Positions 44,501 through 56,216 of a stretch of DNA of 64,000 bases are shown piece after piece. The notes beneath the pieces were generated by a model. It was not told where the DNA came from. It made no database searches and was given only the letters and a program-made list of their open reading frames with translations. The translations under genes were made by a program, and so were the position numbers. How positions within the stretch are numbered: position 1 is the first letter of the stretch; each line of letters begins with the position of its first letter. The stretch comes from Tricholoma matsutake (Eukaryota > Basidiomycota > Agaricomycetes > Agaricales > Tricholomataceae). Location: the NCBI GenBank assembly GCA_026075535.2, contig AP026548.1, positions 9,982,001 through 10,046,000 of the forward strand, read 5' to 3'.

Positions 44501-46168
44501 CTCCGCCTCTATGGGGTCCAGAGCATTGCCATCAATGGCAAGATCCGCATTGAAAAGCGAGACCAGCTAATAAGCGAGTTCTACAACCCTAAGAATCCCA
44601 TCAGAGTCCTCATTTTCTCGACCATCGGGTCAGCTGGGCTTAACCTTTCTTTGTCCAATATGGTTATATTCTCCGTGAGTATCACCATTCCACATTGCCA
44701 AACTAACGTTCATCTGTATTAATCACAAATCTGCAGGACCAGCCATGGTCAGCTCAGGATGAACGACAGATACGTGGACGAGCGCACCGTCAACCCCAGA
44801 AGAAAATTGTCAAAGTAATCCACCTACTTGCAAATGATTCAGCTGACCTTCTGATGAATGCTGTGGCATGAGGCAAATGTGATATGTTTGATGCCTTTGT
44901 CAATAAAGAACTCAGAGAAGGTTAGTCCACAAATTTGTCCTTACTACCATAGGAATTCAAACCAATTTTTTTAGAGTTTGAAAAGCTGCTAAAGGGCTAT
45001 ATTCCGGATGTCCATAACGACACGAAGCCTGACCCACCGTGCAACAAGCCAAAAAAGCATAAAAAGCCTATCGTTGTTGTCGATGACGAATTACCCTTTG
45101 TCAGCGAGCCCGATACATCCATATTCCCATCAGACCCCAATACCTCTCAATTCCAATCAGAACCAGATATAGGTACTTCGGATGGAGAGGGGTTCAGTGA
45201 TGCGCCAACTTCAAATATGTCGTATGGCCATCACCCTGAAGGTAAACCTTACCTGCCACGTGTGGAGGGAAAATGCTTATTTATTGCTTGTGCAGAGGAG
45301 ATGGAATTAGACGAGATAGGGGAGAAGGCCCAAAGAGTATCCACAACCAAATGCTGGAGGTCACCCGAGATTGTCAATGAAGGTGGAGAAGGTAACGAAG
45401 ATGAAGAAGGTACCTTCCTCAACCCATTCAAGGTGGCGTACTACTGACAACATTCATACAGAACTCGTCATCCTGAATCCCCTGGTTGCTTATGGAAGCT
45501 CTGAGGAAGAGAGCCCTCCACCAAAATGTTCCAGACAAGGAACAATCGGGGCTGAAGGCCACGCTCAAATAATGGCTGTACACGTCCGCCTACAGCAGCA
45601 GCCCATTACTTGTAAGTCTTCCAACCTAGAATCACCAGGAATGACATTTTGTACAGCTTCTTTGGTAGACCCAGAAAAGGACTCGGAAATGATTGGGAAG
45701 AATGACACTGCATCAAAGTCATCCCGTAAGTCTTTCAATTGATATCAAAATACTTAGAATTTAACCAACCCGGCACCGTTACAGCTATTCCACATGCCTC
45801 ATCAAGCCACGTTGGAGAGAAAAACGAGGTTAAGACATCTGCATCATCGACGAACACTCTACCTCGGCAATTCCTCGTCTCTTCAGAAGAACAAAGTAAG
45901 TCGAGCATAGTTTTCCTTTGCAATCAATTGTTACAGGGTACTAGCAGCAAGAAGCTCGGGTTTGCCTAATGAATCAACATCCAAGAAGACAAGACCAAAT
46001 CCCTTTGCTAGTAAACCCACGCCCACACCCACACCCAAACCCAATCCCTTTGCCCGCCCACCCATGCAACATGAGGCTCCCAGTCGTCAACCAGGACAAT
46101 TGGAGAACGTTTCTGTTCCGCCTAAGTCTGCTCTTAAGGGTAAACATGTAAAAAAGTCCAAGGCCTGA
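41553..46168 (+). CDS. gene S: SNF2-type helicase, split and with TGA stops
   Basis: Start chosen at 41553 (MPSHTPSSALIKLLSFDGA), after the promoter repeat. After an N-terminal region with no known domain (to about 42850), helicase motifs follow: DEVGLGKTAQA (Walker A, near 42916), LIVCPGTLVAQW, IIDEAHYMRNPG (Walker B, near 43500), MTATPLHTSSK, then STIGSAGLNLS and QDERQIRGRAHRQPQ (motif VI, near 44755-44800). SNF2 enzymes use ATP to move along DNA. About eight introns of 45-60 bp, and a Pro/Lys-rich tail ending at 46168. TGA codons at 42858-42860, 43774-43776 and 44869-44871 sit where Arg fits, so this copy is probably inactive. Confidence 0.85.
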
Positions 46169-46439
46169 GCTGATCGGATTGACGCTTTGTACATACAGTC
46201 TTTTACATTGAGTTACTCGTATGTTCGTATTTTTTATTAGCCTTTGAACCATATAATTCATTTACTTTATGGCGGCATGGTGGTTGGTTGGTTATGATGC
46301 TGGGGTCATTCACCTTGTCAATGGTCTACTGTCCTCCATTCCCATGGTTCATCGTCATCCCCTGACCCCGCCAAGCAACTACTCATCCTACTCCATGGTT
46401 TCTTGTCTAATACATCATGTGTGCCATAACAGGACTATC

Positions 46440-48245
46440 CTATGATCTGTCGTAGTAGGGATACATCGACCTGTGATGTTCCACCTGTTTGCACAAAGAA
46501 GTGTTTGTGAAAACACCAACCGTCTGAAGTATGGGCTCTCCTGACCACTCCGTCTCCCACAGATCTGCCATCACCGCCACCTGCAATTCATTAACATAAT
46601 ACTGGGGATTCCCGGCCGTATCGAGGCATAGGCCTATGTCCATTCGCACAATATCGTTTTTACTTGCAGGAATCGTGTGGTGTTTAGCTTCCAATATTCG
46701 GAGAGCCTTAAGTGTAGCAACTACAAATGCATGGAGGTCATTGATACCCTGCTTCTTTTCGTCCCGGGTGAGTGAAGTATTTGAGCCTATGTCTAATTTC
46801 CAGGTATTTGAAGGACCCCTATAAATTAAGTGAAAAATGAAACTGCCTTCATAGATAAGGGAAGCTTACATGTTTCTCCATTTTGACAGTGGGACAGGCA
46901 TTGTAAGGATAGTGTGTTTCCAAATAGAGCTGCCAAACCCTTCGGTATGAGAATACCATTTTTGAATAATCTCCCCTTCCATGCCACACCATATGCACAG
47001 TTCACCTGCTGACACGACCAGGGGGTTATACTCCTGATAGAACCAGGTAGCAATTCCATCACGTTGTGGAGGTGGAGAGCCAATTGTAAATGGTTTGACA
47101 TGGCGGCACCCCCACAAGTACGATCTTGAGGGAGTCAAGCAAGTATGGATATGGCAAATATAAAGACATACCTTTTTGCAACCCAAGTACCATCAGTCGG
47201 AACCGAATTTTGTACGGCTGGTCTTGCTGTGTGGGTAACCTCTTTTGCAATGTAATCTAGATCACACTCCAGCTGCCATTTTTCGGTGTGAAAGTCTTGC
47301 TCCCAAAGCGGTGGCCATATGGGGACGAGCTTTGCCAGGTCGTTAAGGTTACAACGAACGTTCATCCATTCTAGTTGTGACCTGACAATTAAAACGGTCA
47401 GTTTTCCAGTGGTTTAAATGATTGAACAATTGTGCACACTGTTTGCATGGAAAAATCAAGAACAATGACATCATAAGATTGGAACCAGACAAAGTTGTGG
47501 TCATTGACATGGCTGGTGAAGTCTTTGAATGTAAGTAGTTCGCCAGATGACCCTTGGTTTCTCTTCAAGATGTTGGTTGCAACCAAAACCTAGAATTGTT
47601 TTCGGTAATGTCATTGATGTACTGAAATTGGGACTTACCCACGAAAGTACTGACACAGAAGGTTCTTTTTTATTCCTTGAGTCTTGGTATATTGCACATT
47701 TCCAAGCTCTTTTATGTTCAGGCTTATGAATGGACGACCACAGAGCTTCTTGATCAGACTTCCATGCACTTGCCTCCGTCACACTCCAGAAACTTTGCAT
47801 CACCCATTCAAGCGTAGGGAACCCCTCTTTTCTTTCGGGATGGCTGCTGTGTTCCTCTGGAAGAACCCACAAAAATTTCAGCGGAATGGTAGTATCCAAA
47901 ATTGTTGCGTCGTTTTTCTTGCCCATTAGAAATTTGTTGCCCGGGCAGTCAGGGTCACAACTGCTATGAATGTTGGAGTTGGATTGATGGGTGGCCAGGG
48001 CGCCCCCTGCTCCTGAGAGAGATTTACAGTTCTTGCATGTATGTGGACAGTCCTAACAAGCATGGTTAATATGTGCAAAATTGAACAACCAGGTGTTCAA
48101 GCTTGCACCTTTCTGGGCTAGAATTGAAATGTCAGGTATGTGTGATAGGAGTGGGTAATGACTGACTGACTCTTTCCCTTTTTTTGGGTTGTATTGTGTC
48201 TTGCATGTCGGCAGGGAGAGCACGCTTTAGAGAGGTGTCGGACAT
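46440..48245 (-). CDS. gene Z1: zinc-finger and ATP-grasp-like protein
   Basis: Read from about 48245 (MSDTSLKRALPADMQ) through at least five introns. An N-terminal Cys/His cluster (CPHTCKNCKSLSG ... HSSCDPDCPG, about 48045-47940) is followed by a middle region, then WVAKRSYLWGCRHVKP (possible nucleotide-binding Lys), WFYQEYNPLVVSAGEL, and RMDIGLCLDTAGNPQYYVNE near 46570-46650. The order K-R...H-V, Q-E-Y...G-E, R-x-D...N-E is that of ATP-grasp enzymes. Z2 and Z3 share it. Exon 1 has a TGA, and the first join is out of frame, so this copy may be broken. It is convergent with S (272 bp apart) and divergent from Q. Confidence 0.65.
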
Positions 48246-48296
48246 GGTTTTGATGTTGTTGAATGTTGAGCCAAATAATGTATGGTAAGCAGAAGA

Positions 48297-49012
48297 AACA
48301 AATCCTCAGGGCGTACGTCGAGGATCCATAGACTTTGTAACCTGTGGAATCACAGACGACTACAAACTCGCCGCTACTACTAGCAACGACTTTGAAAATC
48401 GTCAAAGACGATGGCCAAGAGCTTAGAGTTGAGGCCTTGGAGATTAGGGTTACCAGGGAAAGACGACTACAAACTTGACGCTACTACTAGCAGTGACTTT
48501 GTAGTTGTCAGAGATGGAGTTGATGCTGAAGAACATAAGAAAATTCCGGCGACTATAACTTTCGAGTGTGTGGCTGTGTCAAATTCGAGCCTCGAATGGC
48601 TCGAATTTGACACAGCCACACACTCGAAAGTTATAGTCGCCGGAATTTTCTTATGTTCTTCAGCATCAACTCCATCTCTGACAACTACAAAGTCACTGCT
48701 AGTAGTAGCGTCAAGTTTGTAGTCGTCTTTCCCTGGTAACCCTAATCTCCAAGGCCTCAACTCTAAGCTCTTGGCCGTCGTCTTTGATGATTTTCAAAGT
48801 CGTTGCTAGTAGTAGCTGCGAGGTCGTAGTAGTCTGCTATTCCAATCCAAGGTTCTAGATTCTACAGGTCCTCAACGTATGCTCTTGGCCGTCGTCTTTG
48901 ACGATCTGCAAAGTCACAGCTAGTAGTAGCTGTGAGTTCATAGTTGCCTATTATCCCAATGCCACTTTCTGGGTTATAAAGTCTAAGGATCCTCGACGTA
49001 CACTCTGGGGCT
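48297..49012. promoter_or_regulatory. near-perfect palindrome between divergent genes Z1 and Q
   Basis: Arms 48411-48591 and 48598-48775 are almost identical inverted copies around TCGAAT. Outer matches continue to GTACGTCGAGGATCC (about 48314) and GGATCCTCGACGTAC (about 48987), with an extra partial copy of about 115 bp on the right. Each arm carries the CTAGTAGTAGC motif that recurs at 52.4-54.2 kb. Both strands encode the same 60-residue peptide because of the symmetry; I do not call it a gene. Confidence 0.85.
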
Positions 49013-49177
49013 TTGTTATTTCCTCTGCTCACCACACATCGTCAATCTTCTTATACATCGACGACGACAAACTAACAGGTTCGATTCCTCCAGTAAGTAT
49101 CCCAAGAGCTATCTTTAAACCCATTCTCCCCGTCTAACCTCCTTCCTGTAGCTATAGCTGCAATACACTTACGCAGC

Positions 49178-52100
49178 ATGGACTTCTTTGACGTTGCGCT
49201 AGAACAGGATGAATTAGCTATATGGCATGCCCGTCAGGAGAAAATCTACGTATTCTGGGAGCCTGAAAACTGGGGCCTCTGGTCATCACCCAACATGCGG
49301 TACCTCTGCAAACCTGTTCATCGCCCATCCTCCGATAATGACAACGGGTTATTGAGGGACTACTACCGTAGGCCCTGCAAGACACACTGGCTCGATCCCC
49401 TAGAGCCTTTCCTTGGCTTCTGGCCATTACACCCTGAGTGGATTGGACCTTTCGCATGCCTTAATCTTATACCTGGTCGCCTCCCCATAATCTGGTGGAA
49501 GGATGGGCAAACATGGCATATCAATTCGGACATGGCTGTAGGCTGGCAGGTCTTGGAGGGGAAACTGGTTAGGCTTGGGACTGGTCTTCTTTGTCGACAT
49601 ATCACGGCTCAGTATGATTGGTCAGAGATCCGCCCCTCCATCCTCCCATACGAATTTCACTACATGGACCATTTTAGATCATCAGACGATTGTGCCGCAG
49701 CCATTTATAGATCTCGCAATGCCTTTATCATGCTTACGACATTCGTATCCTTCACCATTGCCCTGGACTTGGCTGCATACCCTCCGGTTGAAGGAACCAC
49801 GCCCAACTGGCTATTTTATGCACAAACTAAGCTGGGCATGGACCCTGCATGGCTCAGCGAGCTCGCAGAGTCTTTCGTCTGTAACTTCACCCCAGGGTTT
49901 CGTCCTGGAAGCTATGTTAAGTCCAACGTTTCCACGTACAAGCAGATATTTGCTGCATTCAAGACTGCAAATGTCCCTCTATTCATTAACTGGGGCTACC
50001 GCCCTCCAATACTCAAGGACGACGACCTTGTCTGGCGATATCGCCCATGCAAAGCTGAAGCAAGACATGCCATAGATATTTACTATAATCAAATGCCACC
50101 CGCCGATGATCCTTGTGGAAGTATTGCATTTTGGTACAACATGAATGCCCAGGGCCAATCAGTCATCCCACAATCGTCACTACCCACCCTTCAAACCTAT
50201 CGCTCTCCATCGCCACTTTTAAATAATGAAGGCCCACAGGTCGTCATGGATGATTCGCCGGTATCCCCATCCCCATCTCATCAAGGAGAAGACGACTCTC
50301 CCAATCCATGAATAGACGGTCCTAAAGTCCTTCTGGCCCGTCTTGCCAAGGAGCGGATGGCCATAATGCAAAGTGAGACTGACGATGCAGCTCATCGTTG
50401 ACAACATATGGAGTTTAAAGCCGAGGCGGAGAGGGTCGACCAGACGTTAAGTCAACCGACGATTGGAGAAGCCCTGATTGTATGGGTCGAGCAAGGAAAC
50501 AGCACACATAGGCCGTATGCTGTACCTCGAGAAAAGTGGGAGGATACATGGCGTTTATATTCACCGGAGGAGCGTCACTATACCGCAGATTATGACGAAT
50601 GAAACCTGATTAGGGAAGGAGACTTCGATGACAGTGATAGAGGTGTTTTTCCTCTTGAGTATTCATATACACGTGCAAAGGCTCCTATGGAGCCTGCCAG
50701 ACTGTCTGAACTTGGACCCGACAGCCAGGAACACCACTCGAGCAAGACGATAGAAGAACAGATCGAGAAGCTATGGAAGGTTAGATATTCTGGAGAAGAT
50801 GATGACGCCGATGGGTTGAGTAGTAGCGACGACGACGAAGAAGAAGAGTACGAAGACATGAAGGGTAGTAGCAGCAAGAGGAAACGGAGCCAAGGCGCCT
50901 CCATTCCACGCAAGAGAGTTATCCCTCGGGACAATCGTGCAGAGCCACATATCATGGAACAAATGACACCACAGTCAACCCAACAATGTGACTCGGACCC
51001 CTCCATTTATTCTTTCTCAGCCTCTCGTTTTCCAAGCCCAGATGCGAAGGCTGTCATGCGCAATAAATACAGGTACTTGATATCTGAGCCTTACACCCCT
51101 AGCCATCATATGTCAGAAGTAATACGGTGCGAGGACAGTAAAGTGGTCACAGGCCTCTCGAAAGTGACGATTGCCTTAAAGAGGCTGGGGTTAGATTCGG
51201 CAAATCACACTCCAGAAACGACAGCATGCGCGGCTGACTTCTACAACTACTTCCACCTCGCAAAGGACCCAAAGTTCTCTCCTCTGTCATGGGACTTTGC
51301 ACCAATGCTCCGCCATGAAATAGTAGACCATGCCTACTTCCACTACTGCCGCATCAGCAGCGAGCGCCACATCATTGGTGTTCAAGGAAAGCCACTGGTC
51401 AACCAGTGGTACCTTCTCATTTTATATGATGCGCGGGCAGTCACAGAACTGTTCTACCAGCAGCCTGAATCTATTGGACAAATGGTCCGATACCTGATTC
51501 AGCAAGGTATCCCCTTCTCAACTGCAAAGCCCTTTAGGAAACCACCCCGCACTCCTGCTCGCCCCTCAGAACTTACCCTTGGCTACCGCCCTCACAGCTA
51601 CCAGTTCAGCCTCTCGGATTTTTCAGTGTATGAAAAGAAAAAAGGCGATCTACTCTCCAGTTCTGCAGGACGCGCTGCACTTATGCATGGTGGAATAGTA
51701 TGGAGGCTAGCTGTTGATGCTGTACAGCATAAGAGGATTACCAGTGGTCCAGTATCAAGTGTGGCTTGGAGTGGAAAGAACGTCGCGGATCTGAATGGCT
51801 ATATTCTGGTTGATGACAACCTATCTCCGGCTGCAGAGGACGCCATATGTGGTGTCTATAGAGTCTACACCAGTATGTATAACTTTCATTTCAGACGAAA
51901 AATACTACTAACACTACTATATCTACAGATCAAAAGTTACAAACAGAAGACAGGTCTTGGTTTCCCAAGGCCTCAATATGGGCATCATCTGGGTATAACC
52001 ATGGCTACTGGACGGCGGATAATGAGCAGTGGTACCAGAATCGATTGCACGAGATTCAGGCTGGATCAAAACCAAAAAATTCCAAAGAGTGGAGGGCCGC

Positions 52101-52203
52101 ATTGGCAACGATTCGTGCGGGGCCCGTTACAACACTCAAGACGTTAATCAATGCCGCTTGTGACAAATTCCTGCAAGGCGATTTATCATATTGGGAGGAG
52201 TAG
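49178..52203 (+). CDS. gene Q: unknown large protein, three TGA stops
   Basis: Start at 49178 (MDFFDVALEQDELAIW). The frame continues past TGA at 50309-50311, 50399-50401 and 50600-50602, all in the same phase and all fitting Arg, and a 56-bp intron (51873-51928) leads to the last exon ending at 52203. Features: a Trp/Pro-rich first third (YVFWEPENWGLWSS), a Ser/Pro/Asp-rich linker with two acidic patches near residues 370-570, a Lys/Arg patch (KRKRSQG) that could be a nuclear signal, and a C-terminal region DRSWFPKASIWASSGYN ... WYQNRLHEI. I associate that last pattern with multicopy families in mushroom genomes but know no function. Confidence 0.7.
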
Positions 52204-52440
52204 TAAAATACACACAGATGTTTTTCATTGGTTGTTCATATACATCAGCCATTATCATTTGTACATAGTTTATTTTTGGTCCATGCCTATATATATCATT
52301 CCATTCTTGAATTATAAGTTATGCAAACCAAATATATTTTTAAAATGACCTTTCGGCCAGTATTTACTCAAGGAATTGAATTGGGTTACTCGGGCGACCA
52401 GGGCACGAGATATCGTCACGTGATCAATATTTCCAGTTGT
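52204..52440. other. 3' flank of gene Q
   Basis: AT-rich, no gene seen. Contains TATATATCATT and a run of T/A-rich words suitable for transcript ends. Confidence 0.35.
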
Positions 52441-54250
52441 TTCGTTTACTATATTTACACACATTCTCCTCGACGATCTAGAAACTCGTGCCTAGTAGTA
52501 GCTGCGAGTTGGTAGTCATGTGTTATGCGAAGGGCTCTATGTTTGGCCTCTGTGCTCTGAGGCGGTCGTCTTTGACGATCCGAGTTCATAGTCGTCTATT
52601 AAAACCATTGAAGGCAATTATAACGCATTAGATCTCGACAACTGCTCGTGTGCGGCCTCTGTGGAATGCCTGAGCAGTTTGACGAATCCAGAACGCGTTA
52701 TCTTTGGACCACTGTTTGTGTGCGGCCTCTGTGGAACGCCTGAGCAGTTTGACAAATCCAGAACGCATTATCTTTGGACCACTGTTCATGTGCGGCCTCT
52801 GTGGAACGCCTGAGCAGTTCGACTTGTCCAATCCGCATTATCTTTTGACGAATCTATGCAACTTCTTATATGTGGCCTTCTTATCCGAGGCGGTCATCTT
52901 TGATGATCTGTGAAGTCGTGGCTAGTAGTAGCTGCGAGTTCATAGTCGTCTATCAAAACCATTGAAGGCAATTATAACGTGTTAGATCTCGACAACTGCT
53001 CGTGTGCGGCCTCTGTGGAACGCCTGAATAGTTTGACAAATCCATAATGCATTATATTTCGATGACTGCTCGTGTGCGGCCTCTGTGGAACGCCTGAGCA
53101 GTTTGACAATTCAATTCGCTGATCTTTTGATGATTCCCTGCATGTGGCCTCTGTGGAACGCCTGAGTAATTTGACAAATCCAGAACGCATTATCGTTGGA
53201 CCACTGTTCGTGTGCGGCCTCTGTGGAATGCCTGAGCAGTTCAACTTGTCCAATCCGCATTATCTTTTGATGAATCTATGCAACTACTTATATGTGGCCT
53301 TCTTATCCGAGGCGGTCATCTTTGACGATCTGTGAAGTCGTGGCTAGTAGTAGCTGCGAGTTCATAGTCATCTATCAAAACCATTGAAGGCAATTATAAC
53401 GCGTTAGATCTCGACAACTGCTCATGTGCGGCCTCTGTGGAACGCCTGAGCAGTTTGACGAATCCAGAACGCGTTATCTTTGGACCACTGTTCGTGTGTG
53501 GCCTCTGTGGAATGCCTGAGCAGTTCGACTTGTCCAATCCGCATTATCTTTTGATGAATCTATGCAACTACTTATATATGGCCTTCTTATCCGAGGCAGT
53601 CATCTTTGACGATCTGTGAAGTCATGGCTAGTAGTAGCTGCGAGTTCATAGTCGTCTATCAAAACCATTGAAGGCAATTATAACGCGTTAGATCTCGACA
53701 ACTGCTCGTGTACGGCCTCTGTGGAACGCCTGAGTAATTTGACAAATCCAGAATGTATTATCTTTCGACGACTGCTTGTGTGTGGCCTTTGGAATGCCCG
53801 AGCAGTTTGAGTTTTCCAATTTGCGCTATCTTTCGACTGCTTCAACCCTACCAATTCAATTCCTGTTTAACTACAAATTGATACTTAATAAATTTCATGG
53901 ACAATGCCTAACATTTTTCCATTTCCTCCATCTTGTACTTGAATCGAAATTCAGATACATGGCCTTACATTCGTCTTCGAAGAATGACGTGTGTATGATC
54001 ACATGGGCGTGAAAAGAAACCACATGTTTGGTATGTGTTTATTTTTGAACATACAACTTCATCCTTGTCCTTGATATCTACAAACTCGTTGCTAGTAGTA
54101 GCTGCGAGATGGTAGTCGTCTATTAATTAACCCAAGGAACTTCCAAACGCTCATGTGTGGCCATGTTTCCTGGCCGCCAACCTTGACAATCTGTAAAGTC
54201 GTTGCTAATAGTAGCTTCCAGTTTATACTGATCCATAAATCCAAGGCACC
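52440..54250 (+). repeat. compound satellite: 70-bp units and a CTAGTAGTAGC block
   Basis: A 70-bp unit (GTGCGGCCTCTGTGGAACGC followed by CTGAGCAGTTTGAC) recurs at 52.65-52.83, 52.99-53.25, 53.42-53.55 and 53.70-53.83 kb. Between these groups lies a block with TTTGACGATCTGTGAAGTCG, GCTAGTAGTAGCTGCGAG and AACCATTGAAGGCAATTA. The whole group repeats about every 300-430 bp, so it is a higher-order array. Small ORFs here repeat the same peptide and are not counted as genes. Confidence 0.88.
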
Positions 54251-54361
54251 TACTACTGCTTGTGTACGGCCTCCGTGATGCATTCGAAGTGTGCCAGATT
54301 CCATTTGCATTACATTTGACGCTCCTGTGCAACCCCTGCAAAACATACTGCAATCATAACA

Positions 54362-55040
54362 ATGCTGGAAATGCCCACCAAGAAACCAAACAACAAAAGG
54401 CCAATTGAGGATGTTGAACAGGAAGAGCAAGGGGATTGGGCTTTGCCAAATGGATTACCTGCTGAAACTATCGGCAAAAAGAAGTTCGCGCGTCGGGGCA
54501 CACATAGCAAAAAGTCACAAAATGCAAGGCACCAAAAATATGTCGACAGTGGAGGCCCAGCGCGGGCCCGAAAAGTGATCAATAACCTTACTGGTATGAA
54601 ATTTTCAATAAGATGAGGATATATAACTAACCACTACATTAGAGGTTCACCATGCCTCCCACTATCCTGACAATTTTGTCGGTACAAGAAAAGATTCAGA
54701 GTTAATTCGACGCATTATTTCTGAAGAATACCCGGATGCCCGACATCCAGAAGACTATCCGGTCCTCCCATCAATTCCCAATGGAATTCTGACAATCCTG
54801 ACGCCAGAGTCCCAACGATCTTTGAACCCCCAGCATCCGCCATATCTTTTACTGTGCTTAGATTCACTTCTCTCACCAAGGAAGCAGGGCATAATTCTTC
54901 GTGCTTGGGACCAGGTGCAAGCGACATCACCACGGCACCTTATCAAACGTGAAGGAGTCTTAGGGTTATGGGACCTCCCAGGGTTGGCCACAGGGTTTGA
55001 TCCATGGGGGCAGAAGGGGGCCACAGGGTTGGATCCATAG
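54362..55040 (+). CDS. hypothetical two-exon gene
   Basis: Exon 1 from 54362 (MLEMPTKKPNNKRPIEDVEQ) is Lys/Glu-rich with RARKVINNLT at its end; an intron of about 51 bp begins near 54594 (GTATGAAAT) and ends ACATTAG at 54641. Exon 2 (EVHHASHYPDNFVGTRKDSE, IISEEYPDARHPEDYPVLPS, LLCLDSLLSPRKQGI) runs to a TAG at 55040; its last 20 residues overlap a local repeat and may not be original. No family recognised. No in-frame stops. Confidence 0.45.
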
Positions 55041-55130
55041 GGTCAGAAGGGGGTACAGTGCTCACCTAGGGTTGGATCCATGAGGGCAGAAGGGGGTACA
55101 ATGCTCTCTCGAGCATGCCAAGGATTGTTG
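55000..55130 (+). repeat. short tandem repeat with GGTTGGATCCAT
   Basis: GGTT(T/G)GATCCAT followed by GGGCAGAAGGGGG or a close form occurs at about 54986, 55028 and 55068. Small local duplications of about 40-45 bp. Confidence 0.6.
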
Positions 55131-55215
55131 CACGCAGCAATATTCTGTCAAGTGATTTTAATGTGATATCTGTTAGACTATTTGCAAGATGTAGGGTAAC
55201 TTGTGGAATTTATAT

Positions 55216-55466
55216 TTGTTTACACTAAAAGCAGTTGTCGTGACCTAGTGACAACCACTGTAGGGTTTGACACACTGTGGGTTTGGACACCAGGCTAACT
55301 GTGATAGGGTTGATTTCAGACCACAGGCACCCCAATTCGCCCCGCTGAGTGTGTGAATCAGGGATGTCACATGACCATGTCATATATTTGCGGCAGTATA
55401 CTGGGCTTGCAAGCAGCCACATAATAAAGTTAAAGTTAAAGTTAAAGTTAAAGTTAAAGTTAAACC
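55216..55466 (+). mobile_element. SINE-like repeat with an (AAAGTT)n tail
   Basis: About 250 bp of non-coding DNA ends in seven or so copies of AAAGTT (55424-55464), as short retroposons often end in a simple repeat. Near its start are CTAGTGAC and GGGTTTGGACACC, weakly like RNA polymerase III box A and box B. I could not confirm a target duplication, so this is tentative. Confidence 0.35.
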
Positions 55467-55539
55467 GCGATCGACAAGTGTGAATCAGGAGGACGATCGG
55501 AAGCACACCTGCAATTGCACTGACTTGTATCATACGTGG

Positions 55540-56040
55540 ACGTCCCAGATGTCCATCCTATGTTGTCTAATGGACTGACCAGAGGTTGGAAAAGGAAATT
55601 GTAAGGGTATCTGGCACGAGAAGAGGAATGATATATAGTTCTCGTAGTCATACTCAGCTCAGCCCTGGTTTGATAGCGGCAGGGTTAATTACCGTTGAAA
55701 CCCACGGTCTCTCTTCTAAGGATTCCAGCACGTTGCATCCGCTCCCAGAGGCATTAGTATGTTTGCTTAGACTAGATTTGTAATTGACACCAGCATACCA
55801 TGAGGCAATCAGATATTTCTACCGGTTGTAAAAGTAAAGGGTATCTGCAATGATATTGTTGTCGCACTGAATTACCATATCATGTGTTCACCCAGTGTAC
55901 ACGGACGTCCCAGACGTCCATGGTCATGCCAATGTTGTCTAATGGACTGGCCAGAGGTAGGAAATGGAAATTGTAAGGGTATCTGGCACAATATTGTTGT
56001 CGCCTGCAGTCATGCAGACTTGCCATATTATATGTTCACT
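55540..56040 (+). repeat. left copies of the repeat flanking Z2
   Basis: A block with CCAGA(C/T)GTCCAT, TTGTCTAATGGACTG and AAATTGTAAGGGTATCTGGC occurs at about 55540-55615 and 55895-56000. The same block lies inverted on the other side of Z2 (58255-58495). 56140-56175 has TAACTATAAC simple repeats. Confidence 0.75.
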
Positions 56041-56216
56041 GTTGTCTGGTGGAATAGCAAGAGGTTGCAAAAGCTGTAACAAGCAATAGCAGGAAACCCA
56101 TATCCACATCTGAGTCATGTCTAAACATTGCAAGGATCACTAACTATAACTATAACTAACTATAACTATACCAGACATGTAAAAAAGAAAACTGAATTCG
56201 GTAACCTGCGCTTATC

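Noticed and set aside
48411..48760. Two 100-codon ORFs facing each other
   Set aside because: They are mirror images produced by the palindrome; no family or start context.
1045..52203. TGA read as an amino acid (altered genetic code)
   Set aside because: Intact reading frames (gene L, Crinkler-kinase) do not use internal TGA, and the sites fit Arg codon CGA changed by CpG decay.
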